Positions 52,101 through 60,079 are shown, counted from the stretch's first letter. The stretch is DNA of 64,000 nucleotides from Paenibacillus caui (GCF_019904135.1 NZ_JAIOGQ010000001.1:186001-250000); one strand, 5' to 3'. Notes: a model not told the origin generated them from the sequence alone. Made by a program: numbers and translations.

Positions 52101-52334
52101 CCGGCCGTCGAGAACCAGGCGACCGACCGGGCCTACCGGATGGGCCAAACCCGGGATGTTCAGGTTCATAAATTCATTTGTCTCGGCACGCTGGAGGAGC
52201 GGATTGACGAGATGCTGGAGAGCAAGCAGCAGCTCAGCGACAATGTCATCTCCAGCACCGAAGGGTGGATTACCGAGCTGTCGACGGATGAGCTGCGGGA
52301 TCTGTTCACACTGCGCAGGGAGTGGACAGGCTAA
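49149..52334 (+). CDS. SNF2-family DNA translocase/helicase (YwqA-like)
   Basis: A 1061-residue ATPase. Residues 1 to about 480 are a family-specific N-terminal region with an acidic Lys-rich stretch (DKAGKESKNDKDASEQ). The RecA-like core follows: motif I DDMGLGKTVQ, Ia ICPTSVLGNW, II DEAQNIKN, III LTGTPIENRLSELWSI, IV CLIFTQYI, V SLKAGGVGLNLTAANHVFHFD, VI QATDRAYRMGQ. An Ala/Ser/Gly-rich insert of about 40 residues lies between motifs IV and V. ATG 49149 overlaps the SWIM gene stop. It would move along duplex DNA; helicase strand separation is not expected of this family. Confidence 0.93.
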   Translation: MSRHLQTITVHVRLSPYGDALIYGSKETYGFEPGLYLKQLLFAWHEASTYGTELEIQHVENTDVIVLPAEQVIGFWAEPRLLAHVGWEWDEEAAVLKTLASLLAACLEQRKYHPDFAARRAGKLQWTWDEAALETLLKDAGKDDEKEGENARQAFRSVQEDDSFLSGLRSAFSAAVDQRYYNTEEEAADLRSEFPGLFDTDPARIAGMNEQAWLISVGWKADTAPFRPILQLLEPHEAGREWRLQLRLQDKQDAPALFPIRLGEDGQASGSWPEPWTAHVRERSAGWLERLRAGLPPELLAGGDDVLGQPLDDAAAWRFLKSDSERLLEAGWQVLLPAWWESASRRKPRLRAKVRSRSEDDSRRQGPSLFGLDSIIDFDWRIAIGDADLSESEFKELISRNERLVRFRGQWLSLDPAFLAQIRRAMDSIDSSQGLSFQDVLQLHLLGNEPDDKAGKESKNDKDASEQGNEEPKESDRVQIEVELSGQLVQLFGQLSRREEWPLLPAPSGLEATLRSYQHEGFAWLAFLRRLGLGACLADDMGLGKTVQLIAYLLHIKENPSAALQDAAGHAAEYAPQNAAGYAAWPALIICPTSVLGNWQRELRRFAPSLRILLHYGSGRHSGETFYAEARQADVVLTSYATSALDQELLQTITWEAICLDEAQNIKNAQTKQSAAVRSLPARHRIALTGTPIENRLSELWSIYDFITPGYLGTARAFQARFAGPIEKDHDERRTADLKKLVNPFLLRRKKNDPSIQLDLPDKNEMKSYVHLTAEQGALYDQTVNQLMQRMQKLEGIARKGAILSALTELKQLCDHPVLLTKESLPGISAAPDDELLDYGPLIERSSKLERLLAMVKELREEGERCLIFTQYIGMGQLLKSVLEHELQEPVLYLNGSTSKSARDKMIEQFQSGGHRPAESEALAATSASGSGAASSRGSQAAAATAEESGRKQPGVFILSLKAGGVGLNLTAANHVFHFDRWWNPAVENQATDRAYRMGQTRDVQVHKFICLGTLEERIDEMLESKQQLSDNVISSTEGWITELSTDELRDLFTLRREWTG

Positions 52335-52385
52335 CATCTTTTAAATGCGCCAGTTTATTTAACGAGGAAAAAATAACTTTAATGT

Positions 52386-52410
52386 AAAGGCTGCCTCCTT
52401 GGCAGCCTTT
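52386..52410. terminator. Bidirectional terminator after the SNF2 gene
   Basis: AAAGGCTGCC and GGCAGCCTTT form a perfect 10-bp stem with a five-base loop between converging genes. Confidence 0.85.
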
Positions 52411-52441
52411 ATCATATAATACCGCTAAAAACACATGAAAG

Positions 52442-53140
52442 TCAGGAATTTACCAGTGTGGAAAGCACATCTTGTTTGATCTTCATATAAGTTTTTAATA
52501 TCCCTTCTTTCATTGTAAGAATATCCCAATCTTTTATTTGTGAATATGGAACACCTTGATCCAGCTCTTCTTGGGTGAGTACTCTTAATTTCCCTGAACC
52601 AGGGGCTTCCTGCAGCGGAAATTTCCCATAGTGGCTGGAAACAGGCATATAACTGATAGCTTCATCGTTTTTATAGGAATAGTGTTTTGGCTTTTTGAGA
52701 GGATTTATAAATAAGATGTATTCTTTACCGGTCTGCATAAGTTGATAACCGCCGAACGAGAAATAATTTGTATCCAAAAAATTGCTCGGTTCGAAAATAT
52801 AAATTTTGCTACCTTTTAGAGAGCCGTTCCCTTTATACACCTCCAGCACCTGTACACCAGAACGGACAGCATGCGAATAATTCTTTCTATCCTCTGTCAC
52901 TTTCGCTTTTACAATCAAAGCTGATTGTTTCTCAAGTTCTCCGGCAGTTTTAATTTCATTATAAAAATATATAGAGCTTACTCTTTCAGAATCAATAAGA
53001 CTTAACAGGACATTGTCATGGTTCATATAGCTGTCAAGCTGAACATTTGATATGAAGGATGCCTTAGTTTGGATGCCAAAGTACACGCCTCCCGCCAATA
53101 GTAACAATAAAATTCCTAGAAAGAGTCGGCCTGGTTTCAT
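52442..53140 (-). CDS. Membrane-anchored protein of unknown function, last gene of an ABC operon
   Basis: I do not recognise the family. It is 232 residues with one N-terminal hydrophobic segment (LFLGILLLLLAGGVYFGI), acting as anchor or uncleaved signal. The remainder is mixed alpha/beta and extracytoplasmic, with KSALIVKAKVTEDRK-like and YKGNGSLKGSKIYIFEPSN segments resembling a small beta-barrel, then QTGKEYILFINPLKK. The start overlaps the stop of the ATPase gene by four bases. It would be an accessory protein of the transporter encoded upstream. The region is AT-rich. Confidence 0.7.
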   Translation of the reverse strand: MKPGRLFLGILLLLLAGGVYFGIQTKASFISNVQLDSYMNHDNVLLSLIDSERVSSIYFYNEIKTAGELEKQSALIVKAKVTEDRKNYSHAVRSGVQVLEVYKGNGSLKGSKIYIFEPSNFLDTNYFSFGGYQLMQTGKEYILFINPLKKPKHYSYKNDEAISYMPVSSHYGKFPLQEAPGSGKLRVLTQEELDQGVPYSQIKDWDILTMKEGILKTYMKIKQDVLSTLVNS

Positions 53141-53787
53141 TTTGCATCCTCCGATTCATTCAACAATTGCCCATTTTTCATGCGGAACTTGTGATCGGCA
53201 AGCAGCTCTACATCTTCTTTATTATGGCTGGCTATGAGCACTGTTCCTCCCCTGGCTTTTTCCTCCCTTATAATCTGTCTCACCAGATCAATTCCATCTT
53301 CATCCAGTGCATTGGTGGGCTCATCCAGAATGAGAATATCTGGCTTTTCCATAACTGCCTGGGCAATGGCTAACCGCTGTTTCATTCCTAAAGAGTACTT
53401 TTTGAACTTACGAGGATCGTTTGGATTCAGCCCTACCCGGTTAATCGCCTTACAAATGTCTTCCGCTGTAATTTTGTTTTTTATTGAGGCAAGCATTTTT
53501 AAGTTATCGAATCCGGTGTAGGAATCCCAGAAACCAGGCGATTCGATTATGACTCCAATACTTTCAGGAAAAGAACAATCCTTATGAAGCGTTTTTCCCT
53601 GGACTATAATCTCACCTGTCGAAGGTTTAATTAGTCCGCTTATTGCTCGAAACAACATAGATTTTCCAGATCCGTTCGAACCGTAAAAGGCATAGACCCG
53701 CCCTTCATCTAGTTCTAAATTAATATGATTAAGAACAACACTTTTGCCAATATTTTTACTGACATTAATCAGCTGAATGATGGACAT
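53137..53787 (-). CDS. ABC transporter ATP-binding protein (BcrA/peptide-type)
   Basis: A 216-residue ATPase: Walker A GSNGSGKSM (Met instead of the usual Thr/Ser at the last position), signature YSLGMKQRLAIAQAVM, Walker B ILILDEPTNALD, switch IASHNKED. The signature and short length fit ATPases of ABC-2 or bacitracin/lantibiotic-type exporters. It lies between a permease gene and the anchored unknown protein and overlaps the latter. It probably powers one or more of the three permease proteins encoded just upstream. Confidence 0.88.
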   Translation of the reverse strand: MSIIQLINVSKNIGKSVVLNHINLELDEGRVYAFYGSNGSGKSMLFRAISGLIKPSTGEIIVQGKTLHKDCSFPESIGVIIESPGFWDSYTGFDNLKMLASIKNKITAEDICKAINRVGLNPNDPRKFKKYSLGMKQRLAIAQAVMEKPDILILDEPTNALDEDGIDLVRQIIREEKARGGTVLIASHNKEDVELLADHKFRMKNGQLLNESEDAK

Positions 53788-53806
53788 TCCTTATCCTCCC
53801 CGTTGC

Positions 53807-54598
53807 TTAATAGATATCTAATCTGTTTATTTTACGAAGACCTATCAGAAGCACCACAATGATAGCAACAATCATATAGCACCCGGCAAACCGGACTCCG
53901 TCGCCTAAATAAGATTTTACTTTTTCCGTCCCCGTAAAAATCGAAGCTTGCCACCCATATACGCCTTGCGTTAAAGGCATCCACTTCAATTGTGTATAAT
54001 AAGCAGTGGACACTCTCAAAAGGCTTCCTGCTGTAAAAAGCGCAATCAACTGGTATGAAAGAACAAGCACCGAACTGACTACCGCGCTCAAACTTAGCGA
54101 TAAGAAATTTATCGTCAAAACCAAAAGGATACCGCTTAATGACAGAAGCGCCGTTATTCCAATGGTGACCTCCCATAATGTAAAAAGGGAAGCTGCCTTT
54201 AATCCGGAGATATATCCTAAAAGTACAGTCGATCCTTGTAATAATAATTGGAAAACAATCACATAGTGAGATAAATACATTGCCTGTTTAACTAACCAAC
54301 TTTTTCTTCGTGCGGTTCGTGTAAATAGATAAACTGCATGCCGGTCAAGTTGCTTAGCTATATGCTCACCAAAATTGAAATTTGAGACCAGGAACGGTAA
54401 AATCCACATAAATACAGGAATAACGGTCTGTACAGCATAAACATCAATTGTACCGTATGCTGAAATCATAAGATCTTCCAGTGAGGCGCTGGAGGGATAA
54501 AACCTCAGCACACTAAGCAGCGCAAGAAGAAGGCTCCAACCTAACAACTTCAATAGCAAGGAAATATCCCATTTTATTCCCACTGGTATTAATCCCAT
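53807..54598 (-). CDS. ABC-2-like permease subunit (third of three)
   Basis: A 263-residue membrane protein with six predicted helices: WSLLLALLSVLRFYP, TVIPVFMWILPFLVSNF, YVIVFQLLLQGSTVLLGYI, ITALLSLSGILLVLTINFL, VVSSVLVLSYQLIALFTAG and MIVAIIVVLLIGLRK. ATG 54598 lies within the end of the preceding gene (10-base overlap), with AAGGAG upstream; the frame extends to 54679 inside that gene. A conserved-looking FTRTARRKSWLVKQ loop follows helix 2. No substrate can be assigned. Confidence 0.8.
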   Translation of the reverse strand: MGLIPVGIKWDISLLLKLLGWSLLLALLSVLRFYPSSASLEDLMISAYGTIDVYAVQTVIPVFMWILPFLVSNFNFGEHIAKQLDRHAVYLFTRTARRKSWLVKQAMYLSHYVIVFQLLLQGSTVLLGYISGLKAASLFTLWEVTIGITALLSLSGILLVLTINFLSLSLSAVVSSVLVLSYQLIALFTAGSLLRVSTAYYTQLKWMPLTQGVYGWQASIFTGTEKVKSYLGDGVRFAGCYMIVAIIVVLLIGLRKINRLDIY

Positions 54599-55345
54599 AA
54601 GAAATCTTTCTCCTTCAACAACTTGATCACCGCAATATTGCATAGCAGAACAAGGAGTACAAAACCCATAATTATCCATATATCGGTTATTTCGATGAAG
54701 AGGCTCCCGGTTCCAATCTTGTACATTGAAGACATATATTCCTCAAATGTATACCAGGATGCTCTCGTAAGATATTTCACTACCTTGATTAAAATAAGCA
54801 ATATCATCGGAAGAAAAAGTCCCCAGTAGCTCTGCCGGGCCATAATAACAATGGCCATGCCGATTAACCCGATGATGAAAAAACCTAAAAACTGTAAAAT
54901 GACGGACATGAGAGAAAAAGCTATGTACGACGCTGTAAAAATCGAAGGGACTCCTCTCATTATAGAAAGAGTGAGGAAAAGCAAAAACATGGAGGATTCC
55001 CGTAAAAAGAAGGGAAAAATATATGTTAAGCCGTACGTTTCTCTGCCACCATACCCGAATAGATTCAAATTTCAGTAGAATATTAATTTTGTTGTAATAG
55101 GAGAAAGCCTTCAAAATAAACAACAGGAAAAAAGGAATATACACAAATAGAAATTCAATATCATTTGCCATGACCTTGTATATTTGCATCCATGTCTGTG
55201 CTAATAAAGCATGATCTGAACCGGTCGCAATGTCCATCGGTACAGACTTCAAAGCAAGAACGAATAGTGCCGACTGAGCAATCAAATACGAGACCATAGT
55301 CCTTGAGCGGATGCACTTGAAGAATATTTGTTGATGCAGTTCCAT
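54589..55345 (-). pseudogene. ABC-2-like permease subunit, broken by a one-base shift
   Basis: The first part starts MELHQQIFFKCIRSRTMVSYLIAQSALFVLALKSV and runs to IYFSLLFTGILHVF. The coherent membrane sequence then continues in another frame as LLFLTLSIMRGVPSIFTASYIAFSLM to the end ILKEKDFLWD-like. One extra base in the T5 or T4 run (plus 54983-54987 or 54977-54980) explains the break, and an uninterrupted protein would have about 252 residues and six helices. The open frame ending at 54743 is nonsense after the break. Sequencing error or recent loss are both possible. Confidence 0.75.
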
Positions 55346-55363
55346 GTAACAGGCTCGCCTCCT

Positions 55364-56193
55364 TTACTCCTCCAACCCTATATCGTGCCGCCTTCTCCTA
55401 AGGTATAAAGCTATCAAGCTACAGAGGATTAAAACGAAAATCCAAGCTCCTAACAAAACTAAGCTCCCCTTGTTCCCAGGCACTAGCAAATGGGAGAAGG
55501 ACCATCTGTAAGAACCGAATGAAGTTAACAGCAAACTAAATAAAGTCATGAACAGAAACACGCCGGCGAAAATAATAAAACGACTTTTGCGGATAATCAG
55601 GAATACACCATAAGTAAATACCGCAAAAGCTGCTGCCATTAGGCTAATTAAAATAATGAACGCCAGATTGTACAGCATCGGATGTTCTAAACGAAGCAAA
55701 TCAAGAATAGCTTCTGAATCGTAATTTTGGAAACCAATATCGTAAGGAGGCAGGTTAAAGCGGTTGTCATAGCCTGTTTGTGGAAATGTAATGAGGCAGA
55801 GCAGCTGGTTTATTAGCAACGGAATAAATATTGTAAGGAATGTGGCTAGAAAAATAACAATCTCCTTTGCCCATAGGTAGGACCTAAACCCTGTCCTGGT
55901 TAGCACGTTTTTATAAATACCCGTTCTTAAGTCACTATAGAAAGAATCGGAATAAATGATAGGGGCCAGCAAGGGCAAAAGAATTAACTCAATAATAAGG
56001 ATTGTCTTTGTTGATGTGTACTGTAGTAAAGACATTTCATACGCCGAACGGATATGCATTAAATCGGACCCAAAGCTGCGATAACAGGCAAACAGAAACG
56101 AACCTATAGACAGAAGGAAAAACAAAAAAACAAAATTTGGAACGCAGTTGTTCGCAGACATCGTAAAAACTCTAATTTCAACAGTTTTGACAA
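55364..56193 (-). pseudogene. ABC-2-like permease subunit with a shifted N-terminus
   Basis: The long open frame (to 56278) gives a six-helix membrane protein but has no sensible start. TTG 56193, eight bases after GGAGG, begins MSKLLKLEFLRCLRTTAFQ in another frame, a typical ABC-2 permease start. It joins the main frame at the T7 run (A run 56124-56130 on the plus strand) if one T is added. The main frame then reads LFFLLSIGSFLFACYRSFGSDLMHIRS and onward to RRRRHDIGLEE. It contains STKTILIIELILLPLLAPIIYSDSF, like ABC-2 transporters. Confidence 0.72.
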
Positions 56194-56265
56194 AGAAGCC
56201 CCTCCTTTTCCTACATGGAAGTGGAGTGCTGGTAGACCAGCACTCCACTAGTTTAGTTAACCGGC

Positions 56266-56457
56266 TTATCTCGCCCAATAAACTAGTACAGCAAATATCC
56301 CCGAAAGAGTAGCGAGGACTCCCAGCGCAATGCAGGCGTTAATAAAACTTCTGACCCAGTCCTCCCTCCCGCGGCCAAGGGTTTCTTGCTCCGCTTCCAG
56401 CCTCTGATGGGCTGCCGCGGCTTCCACCAAGTCCAGGTTTTGGGGCTCCATGATCAT
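56266..56457 (-). CDS. Small single-pass membrane protein
   Basis: A 63-residue protein of unknown function. The first 38 residues are hydrophilic and helical (AAAAHQRLEAEQETLGRGREDWVRSF), followed by one transmembrane helix (INACIALGVLATLSGIFAVLVYW) ending AR. GGGAGG lies nine bases before ATG 56457. It precedes the three-permease operon by about 70 bp and may belong to it, although its base composition is closer to the chromosome average than the AT-rich permease genes. Confidence 0.6.
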   Translation of the reverse strand: MIMEPQNLDLVEAAAAHQRLEAEQETLGRGREDWVRSFINACIALGVLATLSGIFAVLVYWAR

Positions 56458-56618
56458 ATGAGCGGACCTCCCGGCCTTTTTAAACCCATTATATCCTATT
56501 TACTCTTCCTTTTGGTAAATATTTCTACGGAATCCTGAAGTCACGCCGGGTCGTCATTCCCAATAAAAGACCCTCTCATCCCATCGGAGCCGAGCCAATC
56601 CGCGCCCCAAACCGTTGT

Positions 56619-56981
56619 TCAATGAATCCATCTCCCTAATCCATAGCCCAAGGACACGAGCACCATCCCTATCGCGACACTAAGCAGGACGTAACGTACA
56701 AGATGCTTCCATTTTTGCAACCTGCCGAACTGGACGAGCTCGTATTGAAATGTCGAAAATGTCGTAAATGCTCCCATAAAGCCGGTCCCGAGCAGCAGGG
56801 TCATTTGAAGATTGGCGCTTAGCCCGTATAGCAGTCCCAGTAAAAATGATCCCAGGGCATTGACGAACAAGGTACCGGCGGGCAAAGCGGATGGGAACCT
56901 TTTTCCGATGCCTTCTACTGCACCGTAACGGCAAATGGCCCCGGCAAAGCCTCCGATGCCTACCCATAACAGATCCATCAT
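56619..56981 (-). CDS. crcB: Fluoride ion channel CrcB/FluC, subunit 2
   Basis: A 120-residue four-helix protein that lowers cytoplasmic fluoride. FluC features seen: GGFAGAICRYG in helix 1, GTLFVNALGSFLLG (the conserved Asn), and the GFMGAFTTFSTFQYE signature with the sodium-site Thr/Ser and Phe residues that line the pore. Firmicutes often encode two CrcB proteins that form a heterodimer. The start overlaps the stop of the other gene (ATGA), so both are made together. Confidence 0.93.
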   Translation of the reverse strand: MMDLLWVGIGGFAGAICRYGAVEGIGKRFPSALPAGTLFVNALGSFLLGLLYGLSANLQMTLLLGTGFMGAFTTFSTFQYELVQFGRLQKWKHLVRYVLLSVAIGMVLVSLGYGLGRWIH

Positions 56982-57382
56982 GCTCCTCCCTCCTGCTCCG
57001 CTGCCGCCTTTCTTTTAAAAGTACCCAGCTTTACGCCTGCATACGCGCAAAGATATCCCCCGATCAAACTGAACAGCATATACGCAATTGCCGTCACCCA
57101 GTGCCCTTCCCTCATCAGTTCAAAGCTTTCTTTGCAAAATGTCGAGAATGTGGTGAAAGAGCCGATCAGCCCGGTGCCGAAGGCCGTTCTGAAATAGGGA
57201 TGGACCGTGAAGCGGGTCGCTATAGCAGTATAGAAAAAAGCCAGAATAAAACAGCCGGAAAGATTGACTATGAATGTACTGGCCGGAAATAAGGTGCCGT
57301 CTGGCCAGACGAGCCATTTTCCCATTTCATACCGCAGGATCGCGCCAAGAATACCGCTAATGCCAACAAAAAAGTAAACCAT
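56978..57382 (-). CDS. crcB: Fluoride ion channel CrcB/FluC, subunit 1
   Basis: A 134-residue four-helix channel subunit, with GISGILGAILRYEMG, ASTFIVNLSGCFILAF and GLIGSFTTFSTFCKE as the family pore signature. A basic tail (GTFKRKAAAEQEGGA) follows helix 4. It is the first gene of the crcB pair. Directly upstream lies the 229-bp palindromic element; a fluoride riboswitch, usual before crcB in Bacillus, was looked for and not seen, so the element may have replaced or separated the native promoter. Confidence 0.93.
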   Translation of the reverse strand: MVYFFVGISGILGAILRYEMGKWLVWPDGTLFPASTFIVNLSGCFILAFFYTAIATRFTVHPYFRTAFGTGLIGSFTTFSTFCKESFELMREGHWVTAIAYMLFSLIGGYLCAYAGVKLGTFKRKAAAEQEGGA

Positions 57383-57401
57383 TCCATCACCTCGTCTAAT
57401 C

Positions 57402-57630
57402 TATATAAGTTGAACAAACGATTGAATCATGTGTCACTGCGAAGATGGATAGTTCTTACGATCGCTGTTCCCCCCGGATTTCTTTGAGTTGGCCCTAAGT
57501 AGGGAGAAATCCGGGGGCAAAGGCGAACGCAGCTTATGCTTACGAAGCAGCTTTCTTGCAGAAAGCTTTTAGCTTCTTCAGAATCCATCCATCTTCTCCG
57601 TTCTCTATGCTATTCTTTAGTTCAACTTAT
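57402..57630. repeat. 229-bp palindromic MITE-like element, copy A
   Basis: The ends read TATATAAGTTGAAC and GTTCAACTTA-like, forming terminal inverted repeats. Inside are a 13-bp hairpin (CCCCCGGATTTCT with AGAAATCCGGGGG) and a second one around CTTTCTTGCAGAAAG. Nearly the same sequence occurs in inverse orientation at 62385-62614. It contains no gene and fits a non-autonomous mobile element or large REP-like repeat. The flank 57631-57742 holds no gene. Confidence 0.85.
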
Positions 57631-57742
57631 CTAGCATGCTTCAGAGCCGCGCTTTTTGTCTATGTCTTTTTTCGTTGTCCCGTAAGGTCATTAGCCCTTA
57701 AGGCCGATTATGGCGAACTATCCACACAAGCGATTGTCTCTT

Positions 57743-58594
57743 TCAGCCCATATCAGAATTCTGCCTCATCAGCTTCTTCAGCTTGGCTTCCGTATTGGAA
57801 TGAAGCTCAGGCGTATAGATGCTGCACCTGAGATCGGTATCTCCCTGCACCTGCAGCGAGGTCAGCTCAAACATCATCTTGCCGGCTTTGGCATGCCGGA
57901 ACTCCAGCAGCACCTCGGGGGCCGTGCTTACCTTGCTCTGCTCCCACAACCGGCTGAATTCAGAATGCTGCCGCTTCATTTCATCCAGAAACTGATCGTA
58001 CCAGCTGTCCTCCACATATTGCCCATAGTAAGCGCGGAACATAGCCAGGTAGTCGGAGACGAATTGCTCCCAATTGACAGCCAGCCTCCGGAACTCCGGG
58101 CGTGCGAACAGCAGGCGGATCAGGTTTCGCTCCTCGGAAGGAATTCGTTCAAAGTCCAGAAAAATATGCGAGGCCGCCTCATTCCATCCGACAATATGAC
58201 ATTTGCGGTCCGAAATAATAACGGGGCAGAACCGCAGCTCCTGAATGATCTTCTGCAAAGACGGACTGATCCGGGCCATTTCCTGCTTCGGTAAACCGGT
58301 TCCTTTACCCGTTTCAAGCGCCAGGGAAAAGAGGTATTTTCGCTCGTCAGCGGTCAGCTTAAGGGCGGCCGCAACACAATCAAGGACGGATGCCGACACT
58401 TTAATGTCGCGTCCCTGCTCCAGCCAGGTATACCAGGTAGTGCTTACACCGGCAAGCTGGGCGACTTCCTCTCTGCGCAGCCCCGGCGTTCTCCTGCGCG
58501 TTCCGGTCGGCAAGCCGACCGATTCCGGAGAGAGCTTGGCTCTTTGAGCCTTTAGAAAAGCAGATAACGCCTGCAATCGAACCTGGGGATTCAT
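57743..58594 (-). CDS. HTH regulator with MmyB-like ligand-binding domain
   Basis: A 283-residue regulator. The N-terminal Cro/C1-type HTH (RTPGLRREEVAQLAGVSTTWYTWLEQGRDIKVS) is followed by an MmyB-like domain (LQKIIQELRFCPVIISDRKCHIVGWNEAASHIF, then RNLIRLLFARPEFRRLAVNWEQ). MmyB-like domains resemble PAS folds and can bind fatty acids. The gene is divergent from a FabF-like synthase with about 130 bp between starts, so it may respond to and control lipid metabolism next door. Confidence 0.88.
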   Translation of the reverse strand: MNPQVRLQALSAFLKAQRAKLSPESVGLPTGTRRRTPGLRREEVAQLAGVSTTWYTWLEQGRDIKVSASVLDCVAAALKLTADERKYLFSLALETGKGTGLPKQEMARISPSLQKIIQELRFCPVIISDRKCHIVGWNEAASHIFLDFERIPSEERNLIRLLFARPEFRRLAVNWEQFVSDYLAMFRAYYGQYVEDSWYDQFLDEMKRQHSEFSRLWEQSKVSTAPEVLLEFRHAKAGKMMFELTSLQVQGDTDLRCSIYTPELHSNTEAKLKKLMRQNSDMG

Positions 58595-58654
58595 GACTTT
58601 CGCACCTTCGTTTTCATTTATTATGGTGTTCCTTATACTAGGATAAACTATAAC

Positions 58655-58704
58655 TTGTAATAGGATGAAAATCGTGACATGATAACCTTAGCACCTGGTA
58701 CTAA
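58655..58704 (+). promoter_or_regulatory. Promoter with FapR box for the FabF-like gene
   Basis: TTGTAA (58655-58660) and CATGAT (58678-58683) have a 17-bp spacer. TTAGCACCTGGTACTAA (58688-58704) follows at the transcription start. It matches the FapR operator core (TTAGTACCTGGTACTAA) except for one base. FapR represses fatty-acid genes until malonyl-CoA rises. Confidence 0.7.
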
Positions 58705-58726
58705 TTTAATCAAGGGGGATTGTGTC

Positions 58727-59968
58727 ATGCCGGAAAGAGTTGTTGTGACGGGAATGGGGATTGTATCCCCGCTTGGAAACAATATAGAAACGTTCTGGTC
58801 CAATTTGATTCAGGGTAAATCGGGAATCTCCTATATAGACACTTTCGATACTTCCGAATATAAAGTAAAAATGGCTGGGGTTGTCCGCGACTTTGACGCA
58901 GGCGCGCTCTTTGGAGTCAAGGAGGCCAGACGTATGGACCGGTTCTGCCAGTTTGCCCTGGCCGCTGCGGAACAGGCCTTTCAGGATGCGGAGCTGAAGC
59001 CAGAGCAGCTTGACCGGGAACGGATGGGGGTTTATGTCGGCTCCGGAATAGGCGGGATCCATACCCTGCTCGGGCAGAGCGAGGTGTTAAGCTCCCGGGG
59101 GCCGGGCCGGGTAAGCCCTACCCTGGTTCCGATGATGATTTCGAATATGGCATCTGCGCTGATCAGCATTAAATTCGGGGCGCTCGGTCCGACGCTGTCT
59201 CCGGTTACGGCTTGTTCCATAGGCAATACCGCTATAGGCGAGGCCTACTTCAACATCAGGTCGGGCAGATCGGACCTGATCTTTGCCGGCGGAGCGGAAG
59301 CGACGATCAACGGGCTTTCACTCGCAAGCTTTTCAAACGCTACCGCTTTATCCACCCGAAACGAGGAGCCCACACGGGCCAGCCGGCCATTCGATGCCGG
59401 ACGCGACGGCTTCGTCATGGGCGAAGGGTCGGGAATTGTGATTCTGGAGTCGCTGCCTCATGCACTGCGAAGAAATGCCCGTATCTATGGGGAAATTATT
59501 GGCTATGGAGCCACTTCCGACGCGTATCACATGGTGGCTACCCCTCCTGATGGACAGGGAGCCAGCCGCGCGATGAAGCTTGCGCTGTCCGAAGCGGGCA
59601 TATCGCCAGACGAGGTGGATGTCATTAGTGCGCATGCCACGAGCACCGAGCTTGGCGACCGTTCCGAAACGGCCGCGATCAAAACGGTATTCGGCGACCA
59701 TGCCTACCGCATCCCCGTAACGGCCAACAAATCCATGACCGGCCATATGTTTGGGGCGGCAGGCGGAGCGGAAGCGATTGCGCTTGTAAAATCCTTGCAG
59801 GAAGGCATCATTCCGCCAACGATCAATCAGGAGAGAAGAGATCCGGATTGCGACCTCGACTACGTTCCAAACGAAGCCAGAAGAGCCGAACTTAAGATAG
59901 GTTTGTCCAATTCCTTTGGCTTTGGAGGGCACAATGCCGTCATTGTCGTTAAAAAATATGAGGAGTAA
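58727..59968 (+). CDS. fabF: 3-oxoacyl-ACP synthase II (FabF-like ketosynthase)
   Basis: Condensing enzyme of 413 residues extending acyl-ACP with malonyl-ACP. It starts MPERVVVTGMGIVSPLGNN at ATG 58727, seven bases after GGGGGA; earlier codons overlap the operator. The Cys-His-His triad is present: nucleophile in TACSIG, His in SAHATSTELGD, His in NKSMTGHMFGAAGG. The GFGGHNA loop is near the end. No acyl-carrier protein or other fab genes are adjacent, so it is probably a second FabF used for special fatty acids or under particular conditions, in line with its own FapR box. Confidence 0.93.
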   Translation: MPERVVVTGMGIVSPLGNNIETFWSNLIQGKSGISYIDTFDTSEYKVKMAGVVRDFDAGALFGVKEARRMDRFCQFALAAAEQAFQDAELKPEQLDRERMGVYVGSGIGGIHTLLGQSEVLSSRGPGRVSPTLVPMMISNMASALISIKFGALGPTLSPVTACSIGNTAIGEAYFNIRSGRSDLIFAGGAEATINGLSLASFSNATALSTRNEEPTRASRPFDAGRDGFVMGEGSGIVILESLPHALRRNARIYGEIIGYGATSDAYHMVATPPDGQGASRAMKLALSEAGISPDEVDVISAHATSTELGDRSETAAIKTVFGDHAYRIPVTANKSMTGHMFGAAGGAEAIALVKSLQEGIIPPTINQERRDPDCDLDYVPNEARRAELKIGLSNSFGFGGHNAVIVVKKYEE

Positions 59969-60007
59969 CAACCCGTAACGCCCGCGCTTCTCATGTAAAA
60001 GACGCCA

Positions 60008-60057
60008 AAAGAGCTGTCCGAAAGAGCAGATATCCGTGCTCTTCCGAACAGCTCTTC
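60008..60057. terminator. Bidirectional terminator between fabF-like and quinone reductase genes
   Basis: AAGAGCTGT pairs with ACAGCTCTT and encloses an inner AAGAGCA/TGCTCTT stem, between converging genes. Confidence 0.8.
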
Positions 60058-60079
60058 TTGCTGCTTCGGCTCTTTCGCC

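Noticed and set aside
57383-57480. Fluoride riboswitch upstream of crcB
   Set aside because: Looked for because it is usual before crcB; the sequence is instead explained by the palindromic repeat element.
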